64,000 bases of DNA from Candidatus Haliotispira prima (GTDB taxonomy: Bacteria; Spirochaetota; Spirochaetia; SP-2023), in assembly GCA_029867005.1 (NCBI GenBank), contig CP123443.1, positions 2,046,001-2,110,000 on the forward strand. Reading direction: 5' to 3'. The notes beneath the pieces were generated by a model that was not told the origin of the DNA, did not search any database, and saw nothing but the letters and a program-made list of their open reading frames with translations. Shown here piece after piece: positions 36,594 to 45,900 of this stretch. The translations under genes were made by a program, and so were the position numbers. Within the stretch, counting starts at the first letter, position 1. Every line of letters starts with the position of its first letter.

Positions 36594-37169
36594 CTAGCTG
36601 TTTACCCGCTCTTGATATTCCTTGGTCTCTACGTTGATACGCAATTTGTCACCCTCGCGAATAAATGCCGGAACACGCACTTGCAGACCGGTTTCCAGTA
36701 CAACCTGTTTGGTCACCGAAGTTGCCGTGTCCCCACGCACCGCTTCCTCTGCCTCTACAACCAGCAAATCCACCTTTGGCGGGAGTTTAACTTCCAGCAC
36801 TTCTTCTTCCCAACTGACAACCCGATACTCTTCCCCTTCCCCTTCCCGGGCAAAATACCGGAGATCGGGCAGTGCTTCCATGGGAACCTCAAACTGTTCG
36901 TAAGTCTCGCTGTTCATGAAAAAATAGTTCTCGCCGTCCTTGTACATATACTGGGCACGGAACTCTTCCACATCAATGCTTTCAATGTTGTCCTGACTCT
37001 TGTGGGTCACCCGCTGGACCGACCCATCACGCAAATTCTTCAACCTCAATCGCACAAACGCAGAGCCTTTGCCCGGATTGACGAACTCCCGCTCAACAAC
37101 CATGTAGGGTAGTCTTTTTTCTAACAGAAAAGAGCCTTTGGCTAAGTCACCAGCCTTAATCGTGGCCAT
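36594..37169 (-). CDS. efp: Translation elongation factor P
   Basis: The 191-residue, three-domain protein rescues ribosomes stalled at proline stretches. The loop NPGKGSAFVRLRLKNL carries lysine at the modified position (K34 in other bacteria). The late motif TGLQVRVPAFIREGDKLRI is typical. The modification genes are not in the window. Confidence 0.95.
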   Translation of the reverse strand: MATIKAGDLAKGSFLLEKRLPYMVVEREFVNPGKGSAFVRLRLKNLRDGSVQRVTHKSQDNIESIDVEEFRAQYMYKDGENYFFMNSETYEQFEVPMEALPDLRYFAREGEGEEYRVVSWEEEVLEVKLPPKVDLLVVEAEEAVRGDTATSVTKQVVLETGLQVRVPAFIREGDKLRINVETKEYQERVNS

Positions 37170-37373
37170 ATTTCTTCCTTCTCAAACTTGTATTCTTAAA
37201 ATTCGGGGGATTATAACAAGGTGACAGGGGAAAATCAATTTACAGACCCGGGCAAATTGACCCAATCGGCCCCGGTCCCATCGGTCCGACCGAAACAAGA
37301 CCTAAAACCAAGAAGCCATGAAGAAAATGCCCGACAGCGGTACCGCGTTCCGATAAATCCGCAGTACTTTATA

Positions 37374-37901
37374 TCACGAGAGCAAGTTGATCAACAGACC
37401 GTTGATCTGTTCGATGCGCTGCAATATATCCAAATTTGCGTGCTGCTCACTCAGAACGGCCTTGACCAGTTCTTCGAGTTCCTGATCGATGACTCGAATC
37501 AGGGAATACTTTTTTCGCTGCCCGGTGCTGAGATTCAAACGCCCCAGATCTTCATCGATTTGGTAGAGATTCTGCAAACTCTGTTCCAAAAAACCCTGTA
37601 CCAAACGGCGGTATTCTTTCAGAGCCATTCGCGTAGGAGCCTTTTGCAACTCCCGGCCGGCCTCAGAAATTTTCTCTACATAATCTTGCAGAATTTCCTG
37701 CCGAGTTTCGATGCCCGACCCGGCAGCCAGCTCTTCTTTTTTCAGCAGACGGGAGAACTGTGAGGACGAGACCTTCTCCGTTTTCCCCTTCCTGCGCCGG
37801 TCTTGGGTCTGTAACAAACCGGCACTCGACAGATTCTGATCGAGGCTGTGCAACCTTGCCGCCAAAACTGCCACCTCCGTCCATGCCTGTCCACGGCCCA
37901 A
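37374..37901 (-). CDS. DUF327 / YaaR family protein
   Basis: The 175-residue helical protein matches the DUF327 pattern (QFSRLLKKEE...LQDYVEKISEAGRELQKAPTR...YRRLVQGFLE...). The family is common in spirochaetes and firmicutes and is of unknown biochemical function. Here it follows the bactofilin and M23 peptidase genes, which suggests a role in cell envelope or shape, by context only. The first 45 residues are poorly conserved in type, so the true start may be inside. The 204-base gap to efp on its 3' side shows no gene. Confidence 0.75.
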   Translation of the reverse strand: MGRGQAWTEVAVLAARLHSLDQNLSSAGLLQTQDRRRKGKTEKVSSSQFSRLLKKEELAAGSGIETRQEILQDYVEKISEAGRELQKAPTRMALKEYRRLVQGFLEQSLQNLYQIDEDLGRLNLSTGQRKKYSLIRVIDQELEELVKAVLSEQHANLDILQRIEQINGLLINLLS

Positions 37902-37942
37902 ACTTTACGAGTGCGATAATATGTCGTTTCCGAAAAAACCGC

Positions 37943-38512
37943 TTAATTCCAAACCGAATATTTGCCCTTGCTGCCCTTGCTGCCCTTATTGTCCTTCGGG
38001 GAAACTTCCGGCTCCGTCCCCCCGGAAGCCGCATCTCCTCCGTCACTTTGGTCGGCAGACTGTGCATGGTCTTGCGGCTCCGGAGCCTCTTCTCCTACAC
38101 CAGTCTTCCGGTACAAAAATAACCCGGGCTTGGCAATTTTGCGCTGCTCTTCCCCGTTCAATATTTCCAATTTACCCTGGAGAATCGAACCTTCTTCCAC
38201 AACCAGAGAAGCCGCCTGAATATCACCAATTACGATGGCCGAGGATTTAATCCCCACGCGACCCAGAGCAAATACATTGCCGCAAACCAAACCGCTGATC
38301 AAAACATTATTGGCATGAATGACAGAGCGAACCCGACCTGTCAGGCCGACACCGAGATCCCCATTACCCTCTATATTGCCATAAAAGTCACCATTGATGT
38401 GCAAAACACCTTCAAACTCAACATCACCTCGGTAGATCGCATCTTCGCCGATCACCGAGAAACTGGAGGAATTGTAGCGTCCTTTCTGCTGATTTTCGAT
38501 GTCCGACATCAA
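37943..38512 (-). CDS. Bactofilin cytoskeletal protein
   Basis: The 189-residue protein has a central bactofilin domain with the hydrophobic beta-helix repeat pattern (YRGDVEFEGVLHINGDFYGNI, split; ALGRVGIKSSAIVIGDIQA) and low-complexity tails. Bactofilins form nucleotide-free filaments at the membrane and often recruit M23 peptidases for cell shape. The M23 gene overlaps its start by 4 bases. The C-terminal tail is charged and ends in a GSKGSKGK repeat. Confidence 0.9.
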   Translation of the reverse strand: MMSDIENQQKGRYNSSSFSVIGEDAIYRGDVEFEGVLHINGDFYGNIEGNGDLGVGLTGRVRSVIHANNVLISGLVCGNVFALGRVGIKSSAIVIGDIQAASLVVEEGSILQGKLEILNGEEQRKIAKPGLFLYRKTGVGEEAPEPQDHAQSADQSDGGDAASGGTEPEVSPKDNKGSKGSKGKYSVWN

Positions 38513-39546
38513 TCTCTACCACCTACGTAACCGAATCTCTGCTTACGATCAAAAAACACGTCAATCTCTTTGCGGTTCACATCAGACATTCTCAGATACA
38601 CAATCGGATCGACGATCTGGGAACCTATGCGTATCTCAAAATGAACGTGAGGCCCGGTAACCCGGCCGGTTGCCCCCATCAGACCAATCGTATCCCCTTG
38701 GGAAACGATATCACCGACACTGACAAAGATTCGCTGCTGGTGCGCATACAAAGTGTAAATGCCATATTTGTGTTTAATAACGACGTAATTACCATAACCT
38801 GTAGGGCTGTAGTCCACTTCCGCAACTTTGCCGCCGGCGGCGGCAACCAAGGGAGTCCCCGGATTCCCGGCGATATCTAAGCCCCGGTGCAGATACCAAC
38901 GCCTGCGGCTAATCGGATCCAGGTTCGGCCCGAACAAAAAGGAAATACGTGCCTGACGATTCTTAACCGGCCACATCGTGGGCAACTCACGCAACAGACG
39001 CTGCTGATTGGCCAGTAAACTAAGCGACTCCTTCAACGGAGACATAGAATTTTCCATAGAAGAATTTAACAACTTCAAACGATCGATATCACTCATGTTA
39101 CTCGAACCGACCATGCCCACGGCAGCCGTGATATCCGTAAAATCCTGGGCACTGTAATCCGTACCCGAGTCCGAACCACCTTCCAATTCAGAGTCGAACA
39201 GCGAAATCGTATTTTGAAAACGATCCATTAGCTGGACCATGCTTTCCACCTGTGAATGAACATCATCCAAGACCTGACGACTGTCGTCGAGCTCTCCCGC
39301 CAGAGAAGCCCTGACCAAGCGGGTCTTTGCGCTGTTTGACAGAACAACCGTGCTCATGGCACCCACAACAGCAACCGAAATCAGGAAAATTATAGGCCAG
39401 AGGGGACGAAATTTTACAGTGACAGCGCGACTGTGCGTACCGGGAACCAGGATCAGCGTCACTGTCTGACTCAACCAGGCATAAACAGCAATGGCCCGAC
39501 TTTGAACGTGTTGCCGAAATATTCGCTTGATTTTATTATCTGTCAT
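38509..39546 (-). CDS. M23 family peptidoglycan endopeptidase, membrane-anchored
   Basis: 345 residues from the ATG at 39546. One membrane helix lies near residues 45-65 (WPIIFLISVAVVGAMSTVVL), followed by a coiled region. The LytM/M23 domain has the zinc ligands H-x3-D (HRGLDIAG) and H-x-H (GPHVHFEI), so it is predicted to be active. It cuts peptide cross-links in the periplasm. Translation is coupled to bactofilin, a pairing known for shape-determining complexes in helical bacteria. Confidence 0.92.
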   Translation of the reverse strand: MTDNKIKRIFRQHVQSRAIAVYAWLSQTVTLILVPGTHSRAVTVKFRPLWPIIFLISVAVVGAMSTVVLSNSAKTRLVRASLAGELDDSRQVLDDVHSQVESMVQLMDRFQNTISLFDSELEGGSDSGTDYSAQDFTDITAAVGMVGSSNMSDIDRLKLLNSSMENSMSPLKESLSLLANQQRLLRELPTMWPVKNRQARISFLFGPNLDPISRRRWYLHRGLDIAGNPGTPLVAAAGGKVAEVDYSPTGYGNYVVIKHKYGIYTLYAHQQRIFVSVGDIVSQGDTIGLMGATGRVTGPHVHFEIRIGSQIVDPIVYLRMSDVNRKEIDVFFDRKQRFGYVGGRD

Positions 39547-39834
39547 AAAGTTAGCTCCCCGCCCAACCTTTCCTACAACTGGGTATTCTACCGGTAAACT
39601 ACAATTAGACAAGGGCCCCGGCCCGAATCGATATCTTCCCCGTAATTTACGGCCCGAATTTTGTCCTGACACCCGTTATTCGGTCCGTGCCAACGGTTTT
39701 TACAAAAACGCAGAGAAAACGCAGAAACAGGGACGGAAAACAGACAGAAGACAGATAAATCGCGACAGAATTTTTATAAATCCGGAAAACCTCCTGTTAC
39801 AGAGCAAACAGAGTAGTCTGTACAGGAGCTAAAA

Positions 39835-40719
39835 ATGGACAAATTCGCCTCGGTCAAGCCCACACAAACCTACCGGAATATAGCCGAATTTATCACGGCG
39901 AAAGAACTCCCGGAAGACGGTATATTCAGGCGGGTATCTTTGTTGTTTGTCCGGGGAAAATTTGCCAGGTCCAACGAGAGATTCCCCGATAACAGTCACT
40001 GCCTTCGGCAGCTTTGCCTCCATTTGAAACACGCCATCTACGTCCGCCATGCCCGCCTCTACCCTATAAAAAATACGGCCGGGAAAAACATGGCCGAACA
40101 GACGAACAAACAAGAAAATATCATAAACAGGCCCCTACATAATTTTTGCAGAATCCAAATTAAATATTTTATCCGAGACTTCTTCCTTCTGCCAAAAGAA
40201 AATCAATGGGCAAACTACTCCGTCTATCTAATACATCTGCCCGAAGATATTCCGTCTGAAGAAATTCTCACATTAGTTAAAAAATATTGCATTCTGTCAA
40301 CCCAATTTTTCAAAGAGGAAAATACGGATATAAACGCAATACTCTGGCAGTACTCCGACACCCAAGACCATATACAAATAAATAAAACGACAATGCGGGA
40401 AAGACAGTGGGAAAGTCTGGCCAAACTTCTGCCCCAATACCGCCTTGGCCTATTGCTCTACGACAGCAGTTCTGTGACAGAAATACCCAAAGCGGAGGCC
40501 CAAACACCCTTGGACCTCCGGCAAAACATACCCTTGCCGACCCCGGGGCTGAAGGTCTTAGTCAATCCTACCCGGATGAGCTACCTCCTGAAGGGCTGGG
40601 CACGGCCGGAACTCCGGGCCAAAGGCCTGTTCCGGCACCCGGATTTTCGCCTGCTTTCCGATTGGAATATCGAGGATATCCAACAAATCTGCCACCGTTT
40701 TTATAAAAGTGATGATTAG
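39835..40719 (+). CDS. Unrecognised protein
   Basis: The 294-residue frame has a good Shine-Dalgarno sequence (CAGGAG, 7 bases before the ATG). No family was recognised. It is soluble, with no signal peptide or membrane helix; the C-terminal half (RMSYLLKGWARPELRAKGLF) is the better-behaved part. A start at the inner ATG near 40090 would give a 209-residue protein, and the first 85 residues may not be coding. Confidence 0.5.
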   Translation: MDKFASVKPTQTYRNIAEFITAKELPEDGIFRRVSLLFVRGKFARSNERFPDNSHCLRQLCLHLKHAIYVRHARLYPIKNTAGKNMAEQTNKQENIINRPLHNFCRIQIKYFIRDFFLLPKENQWANYSVYLIHLPEDIPSEEILTLVKKYCILSTQFFKEENTDINAILWQYSDTQDHIQINKTTMRERQWESLAKLLPQYRLGLLLYDSSSVTEIPKAEAQTPLDLRQNIPLPTPGLKVLVNPTRMSYLLKGWARPELRAKGLFRHPDFRLLSDWNIEDIQQICHRFYKSDD

Positions 40720-40854
40720 ATTCCCATAACCATTTTTGACCCTTTTGACAAAAACAGCATGCAAAGCAATACTGTGTCAGATAATGCTTCTGTAACTGCG
40801 GAATAACCGCAGCCACTCCATTACCGGACTTGCCGGAAAAGGTAGCCTCCACTC

Positions 40855-42369
40855 ATGGCCGGACTTGCCGCACGCAAAAATGTCATTTCCAAATCCCAGT
40901 ACCTGAAGGGACTCCAGTGTCCTAAAGCTCTGTGGTTGTACCGCCATCGCAAAGACATTCCCACCTGGTTCAGTAAAGAGACCAAACAGCGTTTGGCCGT
41001 GGGGCACAATGTCGGTGAAATCGCCAAGCAGTACTTTTCTGAGCGCGGCCCAACGGTAGAGGTGCGGGCACAATTCTGGAACGTAGAAGAAGGTGCCCGG
41101 CAAACCCGCTCTTTTCTGGCCGAAGGCGAAGATGTGATTTTTGAGGCCACAGCCGTGGCCGAAAACGAGCAAGCCTACAGCCGCATTGATGTCTTGAGAC
41201 GAACGGCCTACGGACAGGTCGAATTGATTGAAGTTAAGGCCGCGACTCGGGTCAAACCCTACCATATTGAAGATATGGCCTTCCAATACCATGCCTTCCT
41301 CAGTGCCGGTTTTTCGATCAGCACCTGCTATATGATGTTGGTTGACACTGGCTATGTGCGCCAAGGCGAGCCGGAATTAGACAAATTATTTCGATTCTGC
41401 GACATCACCAGTTCCGTGCTCGCCCGACAGCGCAAGGTACTGGAAGCCGGCAGCCGGTTTTCCCGAATGCTGGAAACCAAAACCGAACCTCAACAACAGA
41501 TGGGCCCCCATTGTCACAAACCCTTTCCGTGCGAATACATGGACCACTGCCGAAGCCTTCTGCCCTGCCCGGCAGGAGAATTATTCGTCACGGGACACAG
41601 AAAGTCGGAAAATGCCGAAACCACGGAAGAATTTCGGGCGGAGAAAGAGGCAAAAACTCCCAAAAGCTACCGTATCCGTCCAAGCAGCCTGCAACGCTGG
41701 CTCGATGAACTGAAGTACCCTCTGTTCTTTCTCGATTATGAATGTTTCCAGAGTGCAATGCCCCTGTTTGATCAATCCCGCCCCTACCAAATGATTCCAT
41801 TTCAGTTTTCATTACACGTACAACATGAAATCAGGGCGAAACCGGAACATTTCAGCTTCCTGCACATGCAACAGAGTGACCCCAGGAAAGCCTTCATTGA
41901 GGCCCTGTTACAGTATTGCAAAACAGACGGCAGCATCGTGATTTACAATCAGTCCTTTGAAGCCTCTGTCAACAATTCCCTGGGCCGGGACTTCCCCGCC
42001 TGCCAAAAAGAGCTGTCACAGCTAAACAGACGCATGAAAGACATGTACCTGCCATTCCGGAAGCACTGGCTCTACAGCCCCCGCCAAAATGGTTCGGCAT
42101 CGCTAAAGGCTGTTCTGCCGGCCTTTACTTCGTTCAGCTACCGAAACATGAACATCGACAATGGCTTGGATGCCATGAATGCCTACCTGACATTCATGTT
42201 GGGTCTCTCCAATCCCGATCAGGCCCATCAGTTACAAACAGACCTGGAAGAATATTGCAAGCTGGATACTCTCGCGCTGAGTCTGTTATTGGACGCCATG
42301 CGGAGCGAGTTGGAGAGGAACGCACCCAAAAATTCCACTCCCTGCCAAACGGCCATCTTTGACCTTTAA
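40855..42369 (+). CDS. DUF2779 protein, PD-(D/E)xK and DEDD-type nuclease
   Basis: The 504-residue protein begins with the SKSQYLKGLQCPKALWLYRH signature. A RecB-like nuclease core (RIDVL...VELIEVKAAT near residues 105-126) and a cysteine cluster (HCHKPFPCEYMDHC) that may bind an iron-sulfur cluster follow. The C-terminal DUF2779 domain starts with FFLDYECFQ, an RNase H-like exonuclease motif. A DNA or RNA repair or processing role is likely; the substrate is unknown. It is the last host gene before the Mu-like element. Confidence 0.85.
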   Translation: MAGLAARKNVISKSQYLKGLQCPKALWLYRHRKDIPTWFSKETKQRLAVGHNVGEIAKQYFSERGPTVEVRAQFWNVEEGARQTRSFLAEGEDVIFEATAVAENEQAYSRIDVLRRTAYGQVELIEVKAATRVKPYHIEDMAFQYHAFLSAGFSISTCYMMLVDTGYVRQGEPELDKLFRFCDITSSVLARQRKVLEAGSRFSRMLETKTEPQQQMGPHCHKPFPCEYMDHCRSLLPCPAGELFVTGHRKSENAETTEEFRAEKEAKTPKSYRIRPSSLQRWLDELKYPLFFLDYECFQSAMPLFDQSRPYQMIPFQFSLHVQHEIRAKPEHFSFLHMQQSDPRKAFIEALLQYCKTDGSIVIYNQSFEASVNNSLGRDFPACQKELSQLNRRMKDMYLPFRKHWLYSPRQNGSASLKAVLPAFTSFSYRNMNIDNGLDAMNAYLTFMLGLSNPDQAHQLQTDLEEYCKLDTLALSLLLDAMRSELERNAPKNSTPCQTAIFDL

Positions 42370-42458
42370 GACCTGACCTTTGAGATTGGAGAAATTCCAA
42401 CCTACACCCCCGCGCGATAAATGCTAAAAAATCCCGCGATAACGGAATCTCGATCTGT

Positions 42459-42487
42459 GTATAATGCACAAGAATTGTGCACAATAC
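42459..42487. promoter_or_regulatory. Imperfect 13-3-13 palindrome
   Basis: GTATAATGCACAA and TTGTGCACAATAC face each other around GAA (11 of 13 pairs). It contains a TATAAT-like element on the + strand. It could be a regulator binding site at the element's edge. Confidence 0.5.
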
Positions 42488-42566
42488 CCACAAATCAAAC
42501 AGACACAAAGGCTTACAAGTTAATTCGGTAATATCAGTAATTAGGTAGTTCGATAATCGTATGATC

Positions 42567-42582
42567 GGCCGTCATGACGGCC
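42567..42582. repeat. Perfect 16-bp palindrome
   Basis: GGCCGTCATGACGGCC is perfectly self-complementary. It lies in non-coding DNA near the element's right edge. Function unknown. Confidence 0.55.
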
Positions 42583-42914
42583 ACAGGTTTTTCCATCGAG
42601 ATTTCGAGTTGCGGCCAACCAACGCCGGCAACCCACCAAACACAACAGGAACCTCCCTCTTGGTTTCGGATAGCTCTGCCGAAAACATCCCGCAGTCATG
42701 CTCAGAACAAGCGTAGTTGTGCCCCCAGTACCTGCCAATGTACAGGACGGACCGCAGTAGAATGCCGATTGGCACAGGCCTCACAGAGTCGGCTTTATTG
42801 TTTCTTATATTTTGGAGATCGATCCCCAACTCTGCCAAAAGGTCGGTTTTGGTAACCCACAGGGATGGCCTCGCTTCGGCTCCACTCAGCAACTGTAGAA
42901 AGGCCAGGGCGGGG

Positions 42915-44087
42915 TCAAGCCAGCCGCTTCCACATGTACGCACCTATTGTTTTGGGCCTTACATAATTTTCCTCACCATAAATTCGATTTGATTCTCGGG
43001 CCGAAAAGTTGACTCGATAAACATAGAGTCCCCCACCTGATTGTCCCTGATATCCTTCCCACCTAGGTGAAAAAGCCCCACCTATATGCTCATAGCTTGG
43101 TGGGGTAGTTAAGGTCCCTTCAATATTCGGAAGCGCATCGCCATATTTCTGATCTGCTGCATATTCGCCGCCCGCCTGGGCCAGGAAGTAATTAGCCGGC
43201 AGCGGATGCCAAGTCCCAAACCCCAACAAACTGCTGTCGGCCGGGTTCAAAGCACTGCTATAATTGGTATAAACGCTCCCCACCGGCCACAACTTATTGA
43301 AACTCCGGTAGTCCACCGACTCCCACGGCGCGCCGCTTTGTACAGGTGCGTTGGTGCTCGAGGCCGTGTGGGTTTGGGTGGCTATGTAGCGGGTGCCGCC
43401 TTGCAGCACCGTAGCCCCTTCCGGGTAGTCTGTCCCGGCCTGCCAGATGCCGGCCGCTGCCAGAGCAATTGCCTCCGCTCTTGCCAGAGCAATCGCCGCC
43501 GCAATACTGGTTTCCGTGGCTAAGGATGCCCACGGCGCGCCGCTTTGCCCCGGCGCGTTGGTGCTCGAGGCCGTGTGGGTTTGCGTGGCTATATAGCGGG
43601 TACTGCCTTGCAGCACCGTGGCCCCTTCCGGGTAGTTTGCCCCGGCCTGCCAGATGCCGGCCGCTGCCAGGGCAATTCCCTCCGCTTTTGCCAGAGCAAT
43701 CGCCGCCGCAATGCTGGTTTCCGTGGCTAAGGATGCCCACGGAGCACCACTTTGCCCCGGCGCGTTGGTGCCCGAGGCTGTATGGGCCCGGGTGGCTATG
43801 TAACGGGAGCCACCCTGCAACACCGTGGCTCCTTCCGGGTAGTCTGTCCCGGCCTGCCAGATGCCGGCCGCCCACAGCAACGCTTTCTTCAATTGGTCTA
43901 CGTCCGTTGTGGCGTGGCTCGGATCCAGTCCCGCAGCCTTAATGGCTTCCTCTATATTGTCTGTCAGCAGATTCAGGTGATCTGCATCGACGACAGAGGC
44001 CGGTACCCCGGCTTCCGGGATACCATTGGTATATTTTCCATAGTGCAAACTCAGTCCGGGCTTGTGTGTGGGATATAAAGTACCCAT
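42915..44087 (-). CDS. Tail fibre D, with three 69-residue repeats
   Basis: The 390-residue protein has a different N-terminus from the other fibres (LYPTHKPGLSLHYGKYTNG). Three near-identical modules of 69 residues follow (AAGIWQAG...YPEGATVLQG...RYIAT...; the third is partial), then the shared collar segment ESVDYRSFNKLWPVGSVYTN and a unique tip ending VRPKTIGAYMWKRLA. It probably binds host receptors. A GGAG Shine-Dalgarno sequence precedes the ATG. It is the last gene of the element. Confidence 0.8.
   Translation of the reverse strand: MGTLYPTHKPGLSLHYGKYTNGIPEAGVPASVVDADHLNLLTDNIEEAIKAAGLDPSHATTDVDQLKKALLWAAGIWQAGTDYPEGATVLQGGSRYIATRAHTASGTNAPGQSGAPWASLATETSIAAAIALAKAEGIALAAAGIWQAGANYPEGATVLQGSTRYIATQTHTASSTNAPGQSGAPWASLATETSIAAAIALARAEAIALAAAGIWQAGTDYPEGATVLQGGTRYIATQTHTASSTNAPVQSGAPWESVDYRSFNKLWPVGSVYTNYSSALNPADSSLLGFGTWHPLPANYFLAQAGGEYAADQKYGDALPNIEGTLTTPPSYEHIGGAFSPRWEGYQGQSGGGLYVYRVNFSARESNRIYGEENYVRPKTIGAYMWKRLA
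43314..43871 (-). repeat. 207-bp tandem repeats in fibre D
   Basis: Two full units and a 48-codon partial unit, nearly identical at DNA level. A single unit of the same type is found in fibre B, so the fibre shaft seems to lengthen or shorten by recombination. Confidence 0.85.
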
Positions 44088-44103
44088 AGTGGCTCTCCTT
44101 TAG

Positions 44104-44250
44104 CTAGAAATCATCTGATGTCGAGGGCTCAAAGACAAAACCCAAAATCTCACCGGCTTTGGTGCTTCCGACATCCGTACAACAGGCATCGTGCAGGACA
44201 ACGTTCCGTTCGCCCGTTTCGATCGGTCCAGTCGGTTGGAACGTTTTCAC
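44104..44250 (-). CDS. Small 48-residue phage protein
   Basis: A GTG start overlaps the upstream stop (GTGA). The product begins VKTFQPTGPIETGERNV and contains a double cysteine (HDACCTD). It lies between a fibre-associated gene and fibre D and is translationally coupled to the former. Function unknown. Confidence 0.5.
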   Translation of the reverse strand: MKTFQPTGPIETGERNVVLHDACCTDVGSTKAGEILGFVFEPSTSDDF

Positions 44251-44855
44251 GGGTTCGCTGTCTCCGGCACTTCTTTTAGGGTCTTAAGCTGAGCATCCAC
44301 CAAGTCCAACTGCTCCCGGTATTTGGCCAGCCGTTCCTTCGCTTGATCGAGGGTCGTTTTGTTTTGGGCCCGCAACTTGGTCAGTTTCCCTTGCATGAGC
44401 TTGCGCAGCTTGCGGTTCTGTTTGAGCACAGGGTCGGAACCATTGTAGACCTTCCGGGCCAGAGTCTCGGCAATCGGCTTTAACATGGTGTCCTCATAGG
44501 TCTTGTTGAATTCCACAAAGCGCATTAAGCGTTCCTGTTTTTTTTCCAGATCGGCAATCTGCTGCTGCTTGTGCTCTGCGGCCTGCTTTTGGGCCTCTCT
44601 CTCGGCGGCGGAGGGTAAGGCCTCGCCCTTCTCGTCCAGACCTTCCGCCTCCAGTTCCTCTGCGGTCTTCAAAGTCCAGTCGGCCTTGTAACAGACCAAC
44701 GAATGGTCGAGCGGGATGGCCGCCCCGGAAGGTACTTCCCGCATCTCGTCCGGTGTCCCACCGCAAATGGCGGCAATCTGTTCATCACTGATAGGGTTGG
44801 CCCCACCCCAGTTGGCGACAACTTTGTCATCTTTAATTCCAATGTAATATTTCAT
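44247..44855 (-). CDS. Fibre-associated protein, paralogue 2
   Basis: The first 80 of its 202 residues are nearly the same as in the gene at 47109-47702 (YYIGIxDxxVVANWGGAxP, then AxCGGTPDE). The rest is a long charged coiled-coil region (EREAQKQAAEHKQQQIADLE). It sits right after a fibre gene, as tail fibre assembly proteins do. Function inferred from position only. Confidence 0.65.
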   Translation of the reverse strand: MKYYIGIKDDKVVANWGGANPISDEQIAAICGGTPDEMREVPSGAAIPLDHSLVCYKADWTLKTAEELEAEGLDEKGEALPSAAEREAQKQAAEHKQQQIADLEKKQERLMRFVEFNKTYEDTMLKPIAETLARKVYNGSDPVLKQNRKLRKLMQGKLTKLRAQNKTTLDQAKERLAKYREQLDLVDAQLKTLKEVPETANP

Positions 44856-44867
44856 AATTCATTCTCC

Positions 44868-44938
44868 TCTAATTCCCCTCCCTTGGAGGGGGCTGGGGGT
44901 GGTCAATTCCCCTCCTCCGGAGGGGCAGGGGTGGTTAA
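44868..44938. repeat. REP-like palindromic repeat pair
   Basis: Two units of the form TTCCCCTCC-n-GGAGGGG followed by an AGGGGTGGT-like tail, in tandem between fibre C and its associated gene. Copies occur at 45866-45897 and 47722-47784. Confidence 0.75.
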
Positions 44939-45771
44939 TTCAACCTTCGCCAGATTGAGACAGCAGTGGTCAACGGGCGAACCTTCCCGCCGTTAGCACC
45001 GTAAACGCTATTAAAAGTGGCGGCATTAAAGATTAGATCCGTATAGCCGGCTCCATTGCCCCGAATCGACGGCACATTCCTTGTCTCAGTCGCGAAGTGG
45101 AGTAGCCGTCCGGTGTCCATGCCTTTGGGATACCTGTAGTTCGTCGAGAAGTAATGTACGCTCCCATAAATATTAGGCAGGCTCTCGCCCACTTTTGACC
45201 CTGGGGGACCAAGTCCGGGCCCGGCCTGGCCGAGGTACTGACCATCTCCTAAGCCAGTCCACACCCCAAACCCCAACAAACTCTCATCCGCCGGGTTCAA
45301 AGCACTGCTATAATTGGTATAAACGCTCCCCACCGGATACAACTTATTGAAGCTCCGGTAGTCCACCGACTCCCACGGCGCGCCGCTTTGCCCTGGCGCG
45401 TTCTCCACCGTGGAAGTATGCGCGGTCAGGCAAATATAGCGGGTGTCCCTGTGAATTACCTCCATCGCCGGCCGATACCGGCCGCCATCCATCCAGTGCG
45501 GGCTCACAGTACTGGCCACCTCGGCCACCGTTGTATTGTGGTTCAACGCCCCGGAACCCCGGGCGTTGAACAGGCGGCCAAATGTCCGGTTGACCCGGCT
45601 CAACCAGCCGCTGTCCAGATAGCTGGGGGCCCGGCTGCTGTCGTCCGGCCGGCCCTGAAAATCGCCCGCCGCATCGGTGCCCGGCCAACGCACTTCCGTG
45701 CCGCTGGCCACATCCGTGATGCTGACGTTCTCCGGCAGCCAAAGCGTGTCATTATTTCTTGCCATAGTCAT
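44935..45771 (-). CDS. Tail fibre C
   Basis: 278 residues from MTMARNNDTLWLPENVS. The stem (GRPDDSSRAPSYLDSGWLSR) is almost identical to fibres A and B. The collar ESVDYRSFNKLYPVGSVYTN is shared by all four, and the tip is unique, ending RPLTTAVSIWRRLN. The frame remains open nine codons upstream, where it reads the gp48 C-terminus (AELCYMR), a duplication scar. Confidence 0.82.
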   Translation of the reverse strand: MTMARNNDTLWLPENVSITDVASGTEVRWPGTDAAGDFQGRPDDSSRAPSYLDSGWLSRVNRTFGRLFNARGSGALNHNTTVAEVASTVSPHWMDGGRYRPAMEVIHRDTRYICLTAHTSTVENAPGQSGAPWESVDYRSFNKLYPVGSVYTNYSSALNPADESLLGFGVWTGLGDGQYLGQAGPGLGPPGSKVGESLPNIYGSVHYFSTNYRYPKGMDTGRLLHFATETRNVPSIRGNGAGYTDLIFNAATFNSVYGANGGKVRPLTTAVSIWRRLN

Positions 45772-45826
45772 GTACCTCATGTAACAAAGCTCTGCCACAT
45801 ACGGCAGAGGGGTGATTTTCTGTACT
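45772..45826 (-). repeat. Scar of the gp48 3' end before fibre C
   Basis: Translates as QKITPLPYVAELCYMR, the exact C-terminus of the gp48 protein at 48639-48690. It shows that the fibre gene was copied together with the end of its upstream neighbour. Confidence 0.85.
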
Positions 45827-45865
45827 CCCGAAGTAGAAATGTAACATTCAATCTTTTTCTTCTCT

Positions 45866-45897
45866 AATTCCCCTCCCTCGAAGGGATCGGGGGTGCG
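45866..45897. repeat. REP-like palindromic repeat, single unit
   Basis: TTCCCCTCCCTCGAAGGGATCGGGGGTG, a divergent unit of the repeat at 44868-44938, between fibres B and C. Confidence 0.6.
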
Positions 45898-45900
45898 AAG

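Larger units (their letters stand above)
42370..42914. other. Intergenic region expected to hold the right end of the Mu-like element
   Basis: 545 bases between the last host gene and the last fibre gene. No convincing gene is visible. Two CGCGATAA blocks start exactly 22 bases apart (42413 and 42435), the spacing of adjacent MuA-type binding sites. The exact end and target duplication cannot be defined from this window. Confidence 0.4.

Noticed and set aside
42572-42943. 123-codon minus-strand frame after fibre D
   Set aside because: No Shine-Dalgarno sequence, no family resemblance, and it overlaps the end of the fibre gene; probably non-coding element-end DNA.
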